The notes beneath the pieces are model-generated. The model worked only from the letters and a program-made list of their open reading frames with translations, made no database searches and had not been told where the DNA came from. Shown here piece after piece: positions 1 through 9,535 of a stretch of 64,000 bases of DNA (the first letter of the stretch is position 1; each line of letters starts with the position of its first letter). The DNA is taken from positions 124,001-188,000 of the forward strand of contig NZ_FPJW01000004.1 in NCBI RefSeq assembly GCF_900119735.1, given 5' to 3'. Made by a program: the position numbers and the translations under genes. The DNA is from Marinospirillum alkaliphilum DSM 21637. GTDB lineage: Bacteria; Pseudomonadota; Gammaproteobacteria; Pseudomonadales; Halomonadaceae.

Positions 1-150
1 ATTGACCTTGCGGTTGCTGGTGTCCAGCTTGACGTCCACGTGGGGCTTTTCAGAGCCCATGAACACTTCCGGGCTGTTCGGTGCTTCAAAAGAAACATCC
101 CGCAGGTAAATGCGCTGCAGGGCAAACTGGGGCTGTTGTGCTTCGCTCAT
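1..150 (-). CDS. secB: Protein-export chaperone SecB, N-terminal part
   Basis: SecB is a cytosolic tetrameric chaperone that holds preproteins unfolded and hands them to SecA. Only the first 50 codons lie here; the gene runs off the left edge. The translation starts MSEAQQPQFALQRIYLRDVS and continues with SFEAPNSPEVF, the conserved first strand region of the family. The ATG at 150-148 has an AAGGA ribosome-binding site about 7 nt upstream. It lies 60 nt downstream of the rhodanese gene on the same strand, a usual partner. The glutaredoxin gene grxC that often sits between these two is absent. Identity is clear despite truncation. Confidence 0.9.
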   Translation of the reverse strand, partial: MSEAQQPQFALQRIYLRDVSFEAPNSPEVFMGSEKPHVDVKLDTSNRKVN

Positions 151-210
151 GAGGTTTTCCTTGAGTCTTTTCTAAAAGTCTTTGATCAACAAAATAGTCT
201 GGAGCCAGGC

Positions 211-630
211 TTACTTTTTCACCACTGGCATGGAATCTGTCTGCCACTGCATCATGCCGCCCTTCAGGCGCAGCGCACCCTTGTAACCGGCCTTTTGCAG
301 CTTGGCGACAGCCAGGGTGGCGGAATTGCCCATACGGCAAACCACCAGCACCTTTTTGTCCTTGTACTTGTCCAGCTCATCCATGCGCTTGTCCAGATTG
401 GCCAGCGGAATATTGATGGCGCCGGTGATGTGTCCGGCAGCAAAGTCCTTGCGATCACGAATGTCCACAGCAATGGCTTCGTCCCGGTTCATCAGACGCA
501 CAGCTTCAGAAGTGGTCACTCCGGTTGTGGCACCACGGGTCTCATTGAAAATCACCAGCACCAGCAGAATGACAAAGGCACTGACCAGCAGGGGATGGTT
601 CAGACTGAATTCGATAATTTGCTCAAACAT
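211..630 (-). CDS. Membrane-anchored rhodanese-like sulfurtransferase (YibN type)
   Basis: 139-residue protein with one N-terminal membrane helix (about residues 12-30) followed by a single rhodanese domain, the architecture of E. coli YibN. The active-site loop reads CRMGNSA with the presumed persulfide cysteine at residue 98. The physiological sulfur acceptor is unknown for this family. I chose the ATG at 630, which begins MFEQIIEFSL and follows a purine-rich AGAGAGCTGAG; a longer reading to 708 adds 26 residues with no family resemblance. It lies upstream of secB on the same strand and diverges from gpmI. Confidence 0.85.
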   Translation of the reverse strand: MFEQIIEFSLNHPLLVSAFVILLVLVIFNETRGATTGVTTSEAVRLMNRDEAIAVDIRDRKDFAAGHITGAINIPLANLDKRMDELDKYKDKKVLVVCRMGNSATLAVAKLQKAGYKGALRLKGGMMQWQTDSMPVVKK

Positions 631-848
631 CTCAGCTCTCTTTACATGGCAAACATTGCATGGGTTGTGCCGCAGACATGGATTGCAACTATTTCCGGTC
701 CGGATCAAAAAATTTGGCGTTCAAGGATACACCAGAGTGACACTCATGGCATCAGCAGGATGGCGATTTCAGGCTGCTGCCGCTATCATGGTCATGTTTT
801 GTTCAACAGTGCAAAGTCCTTCCCATTCAAGAGTGACCCGATATTCCC

Positions 849-2402
849 ATGAGTTCCCGACGCACCCCGACAGCCCTGATCATCCTGGACGGTTACGGCG
901 ACAACCCTTCTCCGGACAACAATGCCATCTTCCATGCCCGCACACCGGTGATGGATCGACTGCGTGCCGAGTTGCCGACCAGCCAGATCAATACCGATGG
1001 CATGCACGTTGGACTACCGGATGGCCAGATGGGTAACTCCGAAGTGGGTCACATGAACCTGGGCGCCGGGCGGGTGGTTTATCAGGATTTCACCCGCGTC
1101 ACCCAGGCCATTCGTGACGGCAGCTTTTATGACAACGCCGCCCTCTGTGAAGCCGTCGATCAGGCCACCAGCCACAAGGGTGCGGTGCACCTGATGGGAC
1201 TCCTGTCTCCGGGCGGAGTACACAGCCACGAAGAACACCTGTTTGCCATGGCCGAGCTGGCCGTTAAACGTGGTGCCAGCCAGGTATACCTGCATGCCTT
1301 CCTGGATGGTCGTGACATGCCACCGCGCAGCGCCGAAGCTTCCTTGCTGGCCGCTGACGAAGCATTTCGCAAGCTGGGCACCGGACGGGTAGCCAGTCTG
1401 GTCGGGCGTTATTACGCTATGGACCGTGACAACCGCTGGGATCGGGTTGAAAAGGCTTATAACCTGTTGACCCTGGGCCAGGCTGAGTTTTCTGCCGAGT
1501 CGGCTGTTGCCGGCTTGCAAGCCGCCTATGCACGTGATGAAAATGATGAATTTGTGCAGCCCACAGTGATTGGTCAGCCGGTGCAGATCGAAGATGGCGA
1601 TGCCGTCATTTTCATGAACTTCCGTGCTGATCGTGCCCGTGAAATCAGCCGTGCCTTTGTTGAACCGGAATTCAAGGGGTTTGCCCGCCGTGCCTGGCCA
1701 CGCCTGAGTCGTTTTGTGATGCTGACCCAGTATGCTGACGACATTCCTGCGGCGGCTGCCTTTCCGCCGGAAAACCTCAGCAACACCTTTGGTGAATACC
1801 TGGCCAGTCTTGGCAAAACCCAGCTGCGCATTGCCGAAACCGAAAAATACGCCCACGTCACCTTCTTTTTTTCCGGTGGCCGTGAGCAGCCCTTTGAAGG
1901 GGAAACCCGCATTCTGGTGCAATCCCCACAGGTTGCCACCTACGACCTGCAGCCGGAAATGAGTGCGCCGGAAGTGACCGAGCGCCTGGTGCAGGCCATC
2001 CTGTCCGGCGACTATGACGCCATCATCTGCAACTACGCCAATGGTGACATGGTCGGCCATACCGGTGACTTTGCCGCCGCAGTCAAAGCTGTGGAAGCCC
2101 TGGATGCCTGTATCGGCCGGGTGATTGAGGCCCTGCAACAGGTCAATGGTCAGTGCTTCATCACTGCCGACCACGGTAACGCCGAACAGATGCTGGATGA
2201 AAGCACCGGCCAGGCCCAGACCGCCCACACCACCTTCCCGGTGCCGCTGATCTACCTGCCACCGGCCGGGCGCAAGGCGCGATTGCTGGATGGTGGTCGC
2301 CTCAGCGACATTGCACCCACCCTGCTGAAAGCCATGGGTCTGCCGCAGCCGCCTGAAATGACCGGACACCCACTGGTCGAATTTGAACCGGCCAACGCCT
2401 GA
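849..2402 (+). CDS. gpmI: 2,3-bisphosphoglycerate-independent phosphoglycerate mutase
   Basis: Interconverts 3- and 2-phosphoglycerate in glycolysis and gluconeogenesis using two manganese ions, in the cytosol. The 517-residue length is normal for the family. It begins with the metal-binding LDGYGD motif (Asp14) and carries the catalytic serine at residue 64 in [19 protein letters not shown] near residue 440 supplies further metal ligands. The start ATG has only a weak upstream purine stretch, but translation from it matches the family N-terminus. It heads a rightward cluster with envC and ctpA, 32 nt ahead of envC, an order common in gammaproteobacteria. The complementary strand carries a 471-codon open frame that is a shadow of this gene. 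Confidence 0.96.
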   Translation: MSSRRTPTALIILDGYGDNPSPDNNAIFHARTPVMDRLRAELPTSQINTDGMHVGLPDGQMGNSEVGHMNLGAGRVVYQDFTRVTQAIRDGSFYDNAALCEAVDQATSHKGAVHLMGLLSPGGVHSHEEHLFAMAELAVKRGASQVYLHAFLDGRDMPPRSAEASLLAADEAFRKLGTGRVASLVGRYYAMDRDNRWDRVEKAYNLLTLGQAEFSAESAVAGLQAAYARDENDEFVQPTVIGQPVQIEDGDAVIFMNFRADRAREISRAFVEPEFKGFARRAWPRLSRFVMLTQYADDIPAAAAFPPENLSNTFGEYLASLGKTQLRIAETEKYAHVTFFFSGGREQPFEGETRILVQSPQVATYDLQPEMSAPEVTERLVQAILSGDYDAIICNYANGDMVGHTGDFAAAVKAVEALDACIGRVIEALQQVNGQCFITADHGNAEQMLDESTGQAQTAHTTFPVPLIYLPPAGRKARLLDGGRLSDIAPTLLKAMGLPQPPEMTGHPLVEFEPANA

Positions 2403-2434
2403 GTGAAGCTGCCAGCGGAGGGCATACATCAGCC

Positions 2435-3580
2435 ATGAAACGCATCAGTTTGATCTGCCTGCTGGCTGCCACCCTGCTTGCCACTGCGCCCCTGCAAGCC
2501 AATCGGGAAGAAGCCAGCGAGCAGCAATTGCAACAGCTGCGACAGGACATCAACCGCTTGCAGGGCTGGCTGACCCAGGCCAGGGGTGAACAATCCCAGC
2601 TGCAGGACCGACTGAAACAAACCGAATCCCAGATCGGTCAACTGGTCACTCGTATTGAGGCCAACACTCGTGAGGCTGCTGAGCTGGAACAGCGACTGAC
2701 CCGCCTGCGGGTTGAACAACGGGAACTGCAAACCCAACTGGACCAGCAGGCCGGATACCTGCGCCAGCAGATCCGCTCGGCTTACGCCATGGGCCGTCAG
2801 GAATACCTGAAAGTACTGCTGAACCAGCAGGAGCCGGACCGGGTTGCCCGCCTGTTGCGTTATTACGATTACATCAACCGTGAACGGACCCGCAAGATGG
2901 AAGCCTACCTGGCGGTGGCACGTCAGTTGGATACCGTTCAGAGTGAAATCATCACCCGCGGCCAGACCCTTGATCAGGTGCGTCGCTCATTGCAACAACG
3001 CCGCACCGAACTGCTGGCCGAGCAGCGTCAGCGCCAGCAACTGGTGCAGGAGTTAAGCCGTGAAATCGCCGGTCGGGATGATGAACTGCAAAAACTGCTG
3101 GCCGACCAAAAACGCCTGGAACAATTACTGGAAGCGGTTACCGAGGCCATTGTGCGCCTGCCACCACCACGCGATGCCCGGCCCTTCCAGCAAATGCGTG
3201 GCAACCTGCCCTGGCCGATACAAGGTCGGGTGCTAAGTGCCTTTGGCAGCCGCCAGCATAACAATCGACTGGTCAGCCGCGGCATGCTGATTCAAGCCAG
3301 TGAAGGCGCACCCGTACAGGCGATCCACGGCGGTCGGGTGGTGTTTGCTGACTGGCTGCGCGGTTTTGGTTTCATGATCATCATTGACCATGGTGACGGT
3401 TTCATGAGCCTTTATGGTCATAACCAGACCCTTCGTAAACAGCCCGGTGACTGGGTGAATGGTGGTGAAGTAATTGCCACCGCTGGCGCCACTGGTGGCC
3501 AACAACAGACCGGACTTTATTTTGAGATACGCCGTCAGGGCCAGCCAGTCGATCCAGTCAGCTGGATTGCAAGGCGCTGA
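2435..3580 (+). CDS. envC: EnvC-type murein hydrolase activator (degenerate LytM/M23)
   Basis: 381 residues: a signal peptide (about 1-22, ending LQA), a long coiled coil (about 25-245) and a C-terminal LytM-like domain (about 275-378). EnvC works in the periplasm at the septum, recruited by FtsEX, and switches on the amidases AmiA and AmiB during cell separation. The LytM domain lacks the zinc-ligand pattern of active M23 endopeptidases: where HxxxD and HxH are expected it has GMLIQASEG and SLYGHNQ, as in E. coli EnvC. It should therefore be an activator and not an enzyme. It sits between gpmI and ctpA, 27 nt ahead of the latter. Confidence 0.92.
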   Translation: MKRISLICLLAATLLATAPLQANREEASEQQLQQLRQDINRLQGWLTQARGEQSQLQDRLKQTESQIGQLVTRIEANTREAAELEQRLTRLRVEQRELQTQLDQQAGYLRQQIRSAYAMGRQEYLKVLLNQQEPDRVARLLRYYDYINRERTRKMEAYLAVARQLDTVQSEIITRGQTLDQVRRSLQQRRTELLAEQRQRQQLVQELSREIAGRDDELQKLLADQKRLEQLLEAVTEAIVRLPPPRDARPFQQMRGNLPWPIQGRVLSAFGSRQHNNRLVSRGMLIQASEGAPVQAIHGGRVVFADWLRGFGFMIIIDHGDGFMSLYGHNQTLRKQPGDWVNGGEVIATAGATGGQQQTGLYFEIRRQGQPVDPVSWIARR

Positions 3581-3607
3581 ACGACCCGCGCACCCGAGGA
3601 GAAAACG

Positions 3608-4924
3608 ATGTACCGCCCAGACGCATCCTTTTATCACCGCAGCCCGTTGCAACGCTGGTTAACGGGTGCCGCGCTTGCACTGGCGCTAGGCCTGCCCTTG
3701 TCGGCCAACGCCCAGTTTCACCAGCCGCTGGACCCGCAATACGACCTGCCACTGGATGAACTGCGCAGCTTTGCCGAGGTTTATGAGCGCATCAAACAAG
3801 CCTATGTCCATGAAGTGGATGACCGTACCCTGCTGGAAAATGCCATTCGTGGCATGCTCTCCGGCCTGGACCCCCACTCGGGTTATCTGGAGCCGGAAGC
3901 CTTTCGTGAACTGCGCGAAAGCACTGAAGGCAGTTTTGGTGGCCTCGGTATCGAAATCGGCATTGAAGAAGGTTACATCAAGGTCATCAGCCCGATTGAT
4001 GACACCCCGGCATCACGCGCCGGACTGCAGCCTCACGACCTGATCACCCGCATCAACGACACTCCCACCCGCGACATGTCGGTGGATAAAGCCATTGAAC
4101 TGATGCGTGGTGAACCTGGCACCAGAATCCGCCTCACCATCCAGCGCCAAAATGTTAACCAACCCTTTGAAGTGGAACTGGAGCGCGCCGAAATACGCAT
4201 CACCAGTGTACGCCATCGCCTGCTTGAGCCTGGTTTTGGCTACCTGCGCATCAGCCAGTTTCAGAATCGCTCTGGTGATGAAGCCCGAGAAGCCATCAAA
4301 CGCCTGCAACAGGAAAGTGAAACACCTTTGCAGGGCATGATTCTGGATCTGCGTAACAACCCCGGTGGCGTGTTGCAAGCCGCTGCCGATGTTGCAGACA
4401 TTTTTCTGGATGGCGGGCTGATTGTTTACACCAAAGGCCGCTTACCGGATACCGAAATGCGCTTTGACGCCTCACCCGGTGATGCACTGGAAGGTATACC
4501 GCTGATTGTGCTGATCAATGGCGGCTCGGCATCAGCTTCAGAAATTGTGGCTGGTGCCTTGCAGGATCATCGCCGAGCACTGGTGATGGGCACCCCCAGC
4601 TTCGGCAAGGGATCAGTGCAGACGGTACTGCCACTGAACAATGACCGCGCCCTGAAAATGACCACCGCCCTGTATTACACCCCCGGTGACCGCTCGATTC
4701 AGGCGGATGGCATTCATCCGGACATTGAAGTGGTCAACGCCCGCATCACCCCGCTGGAAATGCCTGTCGGCACCCGCGAAGCCGATCTGGAGGGCCATCT
4801 GGGCGGTCAGCAGCCTCGTGAACACAGCCGCAGCACGGCTGCACGGCTCAGCACCTCAGACGACTACCCGTTGAATGAAGCACTGAACCTGCTGAAAGGA
4901 CTGGTGATTTTTCGCAGTCAATGA
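3608..4924 (+). CDS. ctpA: Periplasmic carboxyl-terminal processing protease (S41)
   Basis: 438-residue S41 family serine protease with a signal peptide (about 1-35), a PDZ domain (about 105-185) and the catalytic core. The Ser/Lys dyad is readable: Ser309 in GGSASASEI and Lys334 in SFGKGSVQ, with the usual 25-residue spacing. CtpA enzymes trim or degrade periplasmic proteins from the C-terminus; in Pseudomonas aeruginosa the CtpA targets include peptidoglycan hydrolases, which fits the adjacent envC. The start is supported by GAGGAG 6 nt before the ATG. The gene ends at a hairpin shared with the convergent ubiI operon. Confidence 0.93.
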   Translation: MYRPDASFYHRSPLQRWLTGAALALALGLPLSANAQFHQPLDPQYDLPLDELRSFAEVYERIKQAYVHEVDDRTLLENAIRGMLSGLDPHSGYLEPEAFRELRESTEGSFGGLGIEIGIEEGYIKVISPIDDTPASRAGLQPHDLITRINDTPTRDMSVDKAIELMRGEPGTRIRLTIQRQNVNQPFEVELERAEIRITSVRHRLLEPGFGYLRISQFQNRSGDEAREAIKRLQQESETPLQGMILDLRNNPGGVLQAAADVADIFLDGGLIVYTKGRLPDTEMRFDASPGDALEGIPLIVLINGGSASASEIVAGALQDHRRALVMGTPSFGKGSVQTVLPLNNDRALKMTTALYYTPGDRSIQADGIHPDIEVVNARITPLEMPVGTREADLEGHLGGQQPREHSRSTAARLSTSDDYPLNEALNLLKGLVIFRSQ

Positions 4925-4949
4925 AAAAAAAGCCGCTCATGGCGGCTTT
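4925..4949 (-). terminator. Intrinsic terminator of the ygfB-pepP-ubiH-ubiI operon
   Basis: An 8 bp stem (AAAGCCGC / GCGGCTTT) with loop TCATG lies between the convergent ctpA and ubiI stop codons. Read on the minus strand it is followed by an unbroken run of eight T, a strong intrinsic terminator. Read on the plus strand the T tract is only three long, so it should act mainly on the minus-strand operon. Confidence 0.8.
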
Positions 4950-4951
4950 GA

Positions 4952-6163
4952 TTAACGCGCCAGTGGCCTTAAACCCAGTGCCTGGGCAATCAACTGACGT
5001 TTGATCCAGGCATTGGAGTTGACCAGTTTCATACCCAGATTACGCAGTAACAGTACCGGCAGTTGCCGGGTGGCAAACAGGCGCTTGAAACTTTCCATCA
5101 GGGCCATCATCGCCAGGTTGTCCGGTTTGCGTTGCTGCTGGTATTCACGCAACACGGCAAGACTGCCCAGTGGACGCTGCCGCTCCGCGGCCTGACACAA
5201 CACCCGTGTCAGTGCCTGGGCATCCAGAAACCCCAGATTGACCCCTTGCCCGGCCAGCGGATGAATGGTGTGGGCGGCATCACCAATCAATGCCAGCCCC
5301 GGCTTGATGTAATCCACCGCATGGCGTTGCCGCAGAGGAAACACCTGCCGACCCTCACTGGTCTCCACCTGCCCCAGTCGCCCTTCAAAAGCTTCCGTCA
5401 GTCGCCGGTTAAAGCTGGCTTCATCCAGTTCCAGCAGTTCTGCAGCGGTTTCCGGGTCGGTCGACCAGACAATGGAGCACCAGTGATCATCCCCTTCGCG
5501 ATTCAGTGGCAGAAAGGCCAGCGGCCCACTGGCATGAAACCTTTGCCAGGCAGCGTTCTGGTGGCTTTTTTCGGTACGCACACTGGTGACCAGTGCATGG
5601 TGTCCATAATTCCATTCACGAGTGGCAAAACCACCCCACTCGCGCAAGCGGGAGCGCGCACCATCGGCACCCACCACCAGATCAGCACGCAGCTCGGTGC
5701 CATCACTGAGGATCAGGGTGCGCCGCCCCTGACCATCCAGCGGTTCACTCAGGCTGACCGGCTCTACACCGCGAAACCATTGCAGGTTGGCCTGCTGCTC
5801 AACGGCCTGCAACAGACCCAGCTGAGTCACCGGGTTTTCCACCAGATAACCCAGATGGCTGACACCGGCTTCAGCCGCATCAAAGACCACCTCTGCGGTA
5901 CCTTCACTGTCCCAGACCCGCATACCCTGATAGGGATTCACCCGCATGGCTGCCATGTGCTTCCAGGCACCCAGACTTTCCAGCAGCTGGCGACTGGCCT
6001 CAGACAAGGCACTCACTCGCAGATCCAGTTGTGCAGCCTGCCAGGTGGGTGGCTCTGCTGCAGCTTCAACAATGGCCAGCCGCAGACGGGTATGACGCAA
6101 GCCGGCGGCCACAGCCAGGCCGGTCATGCCACCACCCACAATGATCAGATCAAATTCCTGCAT
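4952..6163 (-). CDS. ubiI: UbiH/UbiF/VisC-family FAD monooxygenase (UbiI-like)
   Basis: 403-residue flavoprotein hydroxylase of ubiquinone biosynthesis; by position (last gene of ygfB-pepP-ubiH-visC) it corresponds to UbiI, the C5 hydroxylase, but family members cannot be separated reliably by eye. Visible motifs are the N-terminal dinucleotide fold VGGGMTGL, the middle VVGADGARS motif and the FAD-ribityl motif LIGDAAHTIHPLAGQG. I start at the ATG at 6163, which lies 5 nt after GGAG; a GTG at 6169 in the same frame is possible. A gap of about 105 nt separates it from ubiH, wider than the other operon junctions, and holds a short tandem repeat. Confidence 0.88.
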   Translation of the reverse strand: MQEFDLIIVGGGMTGLAVAAGLRHTRLRLAIVEAAAEPPTWQAAQLDLRVSALSEASRQLLESLGAWKHMAAMRVNPYQGMRVWDSEGTAEVVFDAAEAGVSHLGYLVENPVTQLGLLQAVEQQANLQWFRGVEPVSLSEPLDGQGRRTLILSDGTELRADLVVGADGARSRLREWGGFATREWNYGHHALVTSVRTEKSHQNAAWQRFHASGPLAFLPLNREGDDHWCSIVWSTDPETAAELLELDEASFNRRLTEAFEGRLGQVETSEGRQVFPLRQRHAVDYIKPGLALIGDAAHTIHPLAGQGVNLGFLDAQALTRVLCQAAERQRPLGSLAVLREYQQQRKPDNLAMMALMESFKRLFATRQLPVLLLRNLGMKLVNSNAWIKRQLIAQALGLRPLAR

Positions 6164-6188
6164 GCTCACTCCAGACGTTAATATCCTT

Positions 6189-6224
6189 TAATACCGAAAT
6201 TCCCGGTAATACCGACATCCCCGG
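6189..6224. repeat. Tandem 18 bp direct repeat between ubiH and ubiI
   Basis: Two adjacent 18-mers, TAATACCGAAATTCCCGG and TAATACCGACATCCCCGG, differ at two positions. They fill part of the otherwise featureless ubiH-ubiI spacer. No known binding site matches; simple slippage duplication is the plain explanation. Confidence 0.7.
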
Positions 6225-6268
6225 CCCCGCTGAAATCCAGCGCTCAGGCAGCCCATTCAGACACTCAT

Positions 6269-7498
6269 TCAGACGCCCATGGCTTTGGCAGCCAGCCAGC
6301 GCCGTGCCGGTGCCAGAAGATTCAAACCGATCAAACCGGCTGCACGGGCATGCCCCAGCAAGGGCAAACTGCTGCCAAACAACTGAATCAGACCGTGACT
6401 GAAACCGATCACTTCATCCTGGTCCATCATGCGCTGTGCCTGCCAGCTTTCCAGCAGGGTCAGATCACCAGGGTGGAATGGCTGACCTTCCGCACGCGCC
6501 TGAGTGGCACCGGTTTGCAGTGCCTGCGCCAGAGACATCACGCCACGAATTGCCAGGTTATAACCCTGCCCGGCCACCGGATGCAGGTAGTGAGCGGCAT
6601 TACCCAACACCACCAGATTGCGACGCACCTGCTCAACGGCACGGACTTTTTTCAGCGGGTAGGCAAAGCGCTCACCCACCTGCTGGAAGCGACCGGCACG
6701 CTTCCCGAAACTCTGCTGCAGACGCTGGATGAACTCAGCTTCCGGCAGTGCTGCATCCAGCTGCGCCTGTTGGCCGGGACGTGTCCACACCAGCGCCATA
6801 TCCTGTCCGGCCAGAGGTAGCAGTGCCATGGGCCCATCTGCAGCAAAGCGTTCATAAGCCCAGCCACGGTGAGGTCGTGACATGCGCACATTGGCAATCA
6901 GGGCTGTCTGTTCATAATCATGCACCCGGTCAGCAATACCCAGCTGCTGCTTGATGCCAGAGCGGCCGCCATCGGCCACCACCACCAGACGGGTTTTAAG
7001 CTGCAGCGGTGCATCATCCAGGGTGCCTTGCAGTACCGCCTGATCCGGTGACGGGAAATGCACCGATTGAATGGATGCCGGAGCCAGCAGCCGGGTTGAA
7101 CCTGCCTGCTGCAGGCCTTGCCACAGCACCTGTCCCAGCCACGCATTCGGCACCACATAACCCAGGGCATCAACCTGCTGCTCCTCGTGATCCAGCTGGC
7201 TGGAGCCCAGATAACCCCGGTCGGATACGTGAATGTGTTTGATCGGGTACACATGGCGGGACAAGTCTTGCCACAAACCCAACTGCTCATAAATCAGCCG
7301 GGTTCCCCAGGACAGGGCCGAGGAGCGCGCATCAAAGCTGGGCTGCCAGTGTTCCGGCTGGCCCAGCATCGGAGGGTGGCTTTCCATCAGGCAAACCTGC
7401 AAACCCAACTGCTTCACCAGCGGTTGTAATGCCAGCGCCAGGCTGGCACCCACCAGGCCGCCACCAATAATGGCTATGTCACACTCAATCTGTTGCAT
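6269..7498 (-). CDS. ubiH: 2-octaprenyl-6-methoxyphenol hydroxylase
   Basis: 409-residue FAD-dependent hydroxylase that acts on the ring of ubiquinone precursors in the membrane-associated Ubi complex. N-terminal IIGGGLVGASLA, middle VVVADGGRSG and C-terminal VLGNAAHYLHPVAGQGYNL motifs are all present. Position directly after pepP identifies it as UbiH. Three in-frame starts are stacked (GTG, GTG, ATG at 7504-7496); I chose the ATG at 7498 because AGGTGG precedes it closely. The start overlaps the end of pepP by 14 nt, implying translational coupling. Confidence 0.93.
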   Translation of the reverse strand: MQQIECDIAIIGGGLVGASLALALQPLVKQLGLQVCLMESHPPMLGQPEHWQPSFDARSSALSWGTRLIYEQLGLWQDLSRHVYPIKHIHVSDRGYLGSSQLDHEEQQVDALGYVVPNAWLGQVLWQGLQQAGSTRLLAPASIQSVHFPSPDQAVLQGTLDDAPLQLKTRLVVVADGGRSGIKQQLGIADRVHDYEQTALIANVRMSRPHRGWAYERFAADGPMALLPLAGQDMALVWTRPGQQAQLDAALPEAEFIQRLQQSFGKRAGRFQQVGERFAYPLKKVRAVEQVRRNLVVLGNAAHYLHPVAGQGYNLAIRGVMSLAQALQTGATQARAEGQPFHPGDLTLLESWQAQRMMDQDEVIGFSHGLIQLFGSSLPLLGHARAAGLIGLNLLAPARRWLAAKAMGV

Positions 7499-8849
7499 CA
7501 CCACCTGCCATCAGTGTTTCGATCCCTTCCACGCTTTTGGGTACACCCTGAGTCAGCACTTCACAGCCTTCCTCGGTCACCAGCACGTCATCTTCTATCC
7601 GAATGCCAATGCCGCGCCAGAGTGAATCCACATCCATTTGATCCGGCGCAATATAAAGGCCCGGTTCGATGGTGAACACCATGCCTGGCTGCAGCGCTCG
7701 GGCTTGCCCTTGCTGGCGATAAAGACCGGCATCGTGGACATCCAGCCCCAGCCAATGACTGGTGCCGTGCATGAAAAAGGTTTTGTAGGTTTCACTGTCA
7801 ATCAGCTGCTGTACCTCGCCCTGCAGCAGATCCAGTGCCACCAGCCCTTCCACCAGACAACGCACCACTGCCTGATGAATGGCATCCAGCGTGGTGCCAG
7901 GGCGAACCAGACTGATGGCCAGCTCATTGGCTTGCAACACCAGCTGATAAAGCTGCTTTTGCTGCAATGAAAAACGGCCATTAACCGGGAAGATGCGAGT
8001 GATGTCTCCGGCATAACCCTGAAACTCAGCACCGGCATCAATCAACACCAGGTCACCATCCTGCAGGGCATCACGATTGTCCACATAGTGCAGGACACAG
8101 GCATTGTCACCGGCGCCGACAATGCTGCCGTAAGCGGGCGGGCAACCTCCCTGCAGCATGAACTCATGCTCGATTTCGGCCTGTAACTGGTACTCATACA
8201 TGCCTGGACGGCAATTGCGCATGGCACGGCAGTGGGCCTCAGCAGAAATCCGTGCCGCCTCTCGCAGCAGCTCAATTTCTTCCGGCTGCTTGATCAGGCG
8301 CAGCTCACCCAGCAGGGTGCTGAGATCCGTGATCCGATCGGGCAAACGCGCTGCCCGTTTTTGCAGGCGTCGGACACCCTGACGCCAACCCAGATAACGG
8401 TGATAAAGCGCCTCATCCTCCAGCGGTAACCAGACTTCACTGGCCTCCGCCAATAACAGCGGGACTCGCTGATCCGCTTCACTGAGTACAAAAGCCTGAT
8501 CCACACCCAATTGACTGATGGCCGCTTCCTGACCCAGGCGAATACCCGTCCAGGTTTCCATCAGCTTGTCCTTGGGCTGGTTAAACAGCAACTGCTCACC
8601 TTCCCGCCGCCCCTTGCAAAGCACCAGCAGTGCTTCAGGCTCCTGATAACCGGTCAGATACCAGAAGTCGCTGGACTGGCGAAAAGGATATTCTGTATCC
8701 CGACTCCGGGTCGCCAGGTTGGCAGCCGGAAGAATCATCAGCGCCCCTTCGGGTAACTGATCCAGCAACTGCTGGCGTCGTGCCCGATAAACGCTTTGTG
8801 GCAAGGCCGGTAAAACATCCGGGCGCAGCAAAGAGGCATGAGTATTCAT
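7485..8849 (-). CDS. pepP: Xaa-Pro aminopeptidase (aminopeptidase P II)
   Basis: 454-residue M24B metallopeptidase that removes an N-terminal residue preceding proline. The two-manganese site ligands are visible in order: the two aspartates of IDAGAEFQGYAGD, the histidine of HGTSHWLGLDVHD, and glutamates in FTIEPGLY and IRIEDD. An N-terminal AMP_N domain precedes the catalytic domain, as expected. The ATG at 8849 has GGAG 8 nt upstream. It lies 17 nt after ygfB and overlaps ubiH. The fixed link between pepP and the ubi genes is known widely, without a clear biochemical reason. Confidence 0.95.
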   Translation of the reverse strand: MNTHASLLRPDVLPALPQSVYRARRQQLLDQLPEGALMILPAANLATRSRDTEYPFRQSSDFWYLTGYQEPEALLVLCKGRREGEQLLFNQPKDKLMETWTGIRLGQEAAISQLGVDQAFVLSEADQRVPLLLAEASEVWLPLEDEALYHRYLGWRQGVRRLQKRAARLPDRITDLSTLLGELRLIKQPEEIELLREAARISAEAHCRAMRNCRPGMYEYQLQAEIEHEFMLQGGCPPAYGSIVGAGDNACVLHYVDNRDALQDGDLVLIDAGAEFQGYAGDITRIFPVNGRFSLQQKQLYQLVLQANELAISLVRPGTTLDAIHQAVVRCLVEGLVALDLLQGEVQQLIDSETYKTFFMHGTSHWLGLDVHDAGLYRQQGQARALQPGMVFTIEPGLYIAPDQMDVDSLWRGIGIRIEDDVLVTEEGCEVLTQGVPKSVEGIETLMAGGDATD

Positions 8850-8866
8850 CTTGGCTCCGAAGGGTT

Positions 8867-9463
8867 TCAGTGAAGGCTACCGGGCTGACCGGGCTTTTCA
8901 ACCTGTGGGCGGCCGGGGTGGAGTTCGGTGTACAACAACATCACCACCATGCGCACAAATTCAGCCAGTGCAGTCAGGTCTTTTTCATTGTCATCATCTG
9001 CTATCAGTCGTGCACCACCGGCATCCACGATCTTCTGCAGGTCTTCCAGGCCCTCGCGTGCCTCAGCACTGATTTCACGTTCAGCAATGTCAGCAGCCTT
9101 TAAAGACTTCAGAAAACCCTGCAACCATTTCACCAGGGCAGCGAAGCGCTCTTCCAATTCATAGAGTTCATCCGGCAGCAGGGGTTCAAAGTCCAGCCCC
9201 CCCGCGCTCAGCTCTTCCAGGGTCTGATCCAGCAAGTCCAGTGCCAGCTGACGTTCGTCACCCTGCAGGTTCACCCCTTCATCCCCCAAGAGCTGCCCCA
9301 TCAGCACCAGCCAGTGCTCACGCGACAGGCGTTCCTGACCACAGAGCTGGCCGGTCAGCACGCCATGAAACAGCGAGGGTGATTGAAAGCAGCGGTATTT
9401 CAGGCACAAGTCGGCCAGACGATCAAAGTCCACCAGGCGTTTGTCAGCCATTTCAGAAGCCAT
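8867..9463 (-). CDS. ygfB: UPF0149 family protein YgfB
   Basis: 198-residue acidic, mainly helical cytosolic protein of the YgfB/UPF0149 family. In Pseudomonas aeruginosa YgfB lowers expression of the amidase gene ampDh3 by opposing the antiterminator AlpA; whether that holds here is unknown. The start at 9463 (MASEMADKRL) is supported by GAGAGAGAA just upstream; a frame open to 9535 adds 24 unlikely residues. It is the first gene of the ygfB-pepP-ubiH-ubiI operon and diverges from zapA. Confidence 0.9.
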   Translation of the reverse strand: MASEMADKRLVDFDRLADLCLKYRCFQSPSLFHGVLTGQLCGQERLSREHWLVLMGQLLGDEGVNLQGDERQLALDLLDQTLEELSAGGLDFEPLLPDELYELEERFAALVKWLQGFLKSLKAADIAEREISAEAREGLEDLQKIVDAGGARLIADDDNEKDLTALAEFVRMVVMLLYTELHPGRPQVEKPGQPGSLH

Positions 9464-9535
9464 GAAGTTCTCTCTCTCATTCAATAAAAAGTGCGGTGAG
9501 CCGCCACACAAAAAAACAAGCCTTTTTGTCGGCAA

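Noticed and set aside
758-790. Promoter for gpmI (TGGCGA, 17 nt, TATCAT)
   Set aside because: The -35 matches only 3 of 6 positions; too weak to list as a feature.
1014-2429. 471-codon open frame antisense to gpmI
   Set aside because: No recognisable domain, and the plus-strand enzyme is unambiguous; the frame is a codon-bias shadow.
5063-6181. 372-codon plus-strand frame across ubiI
   Set aside because: Composition is low-complexity His/Gln-rich, no ribosome-binding site, antisense to a clear flavoprotein gene.
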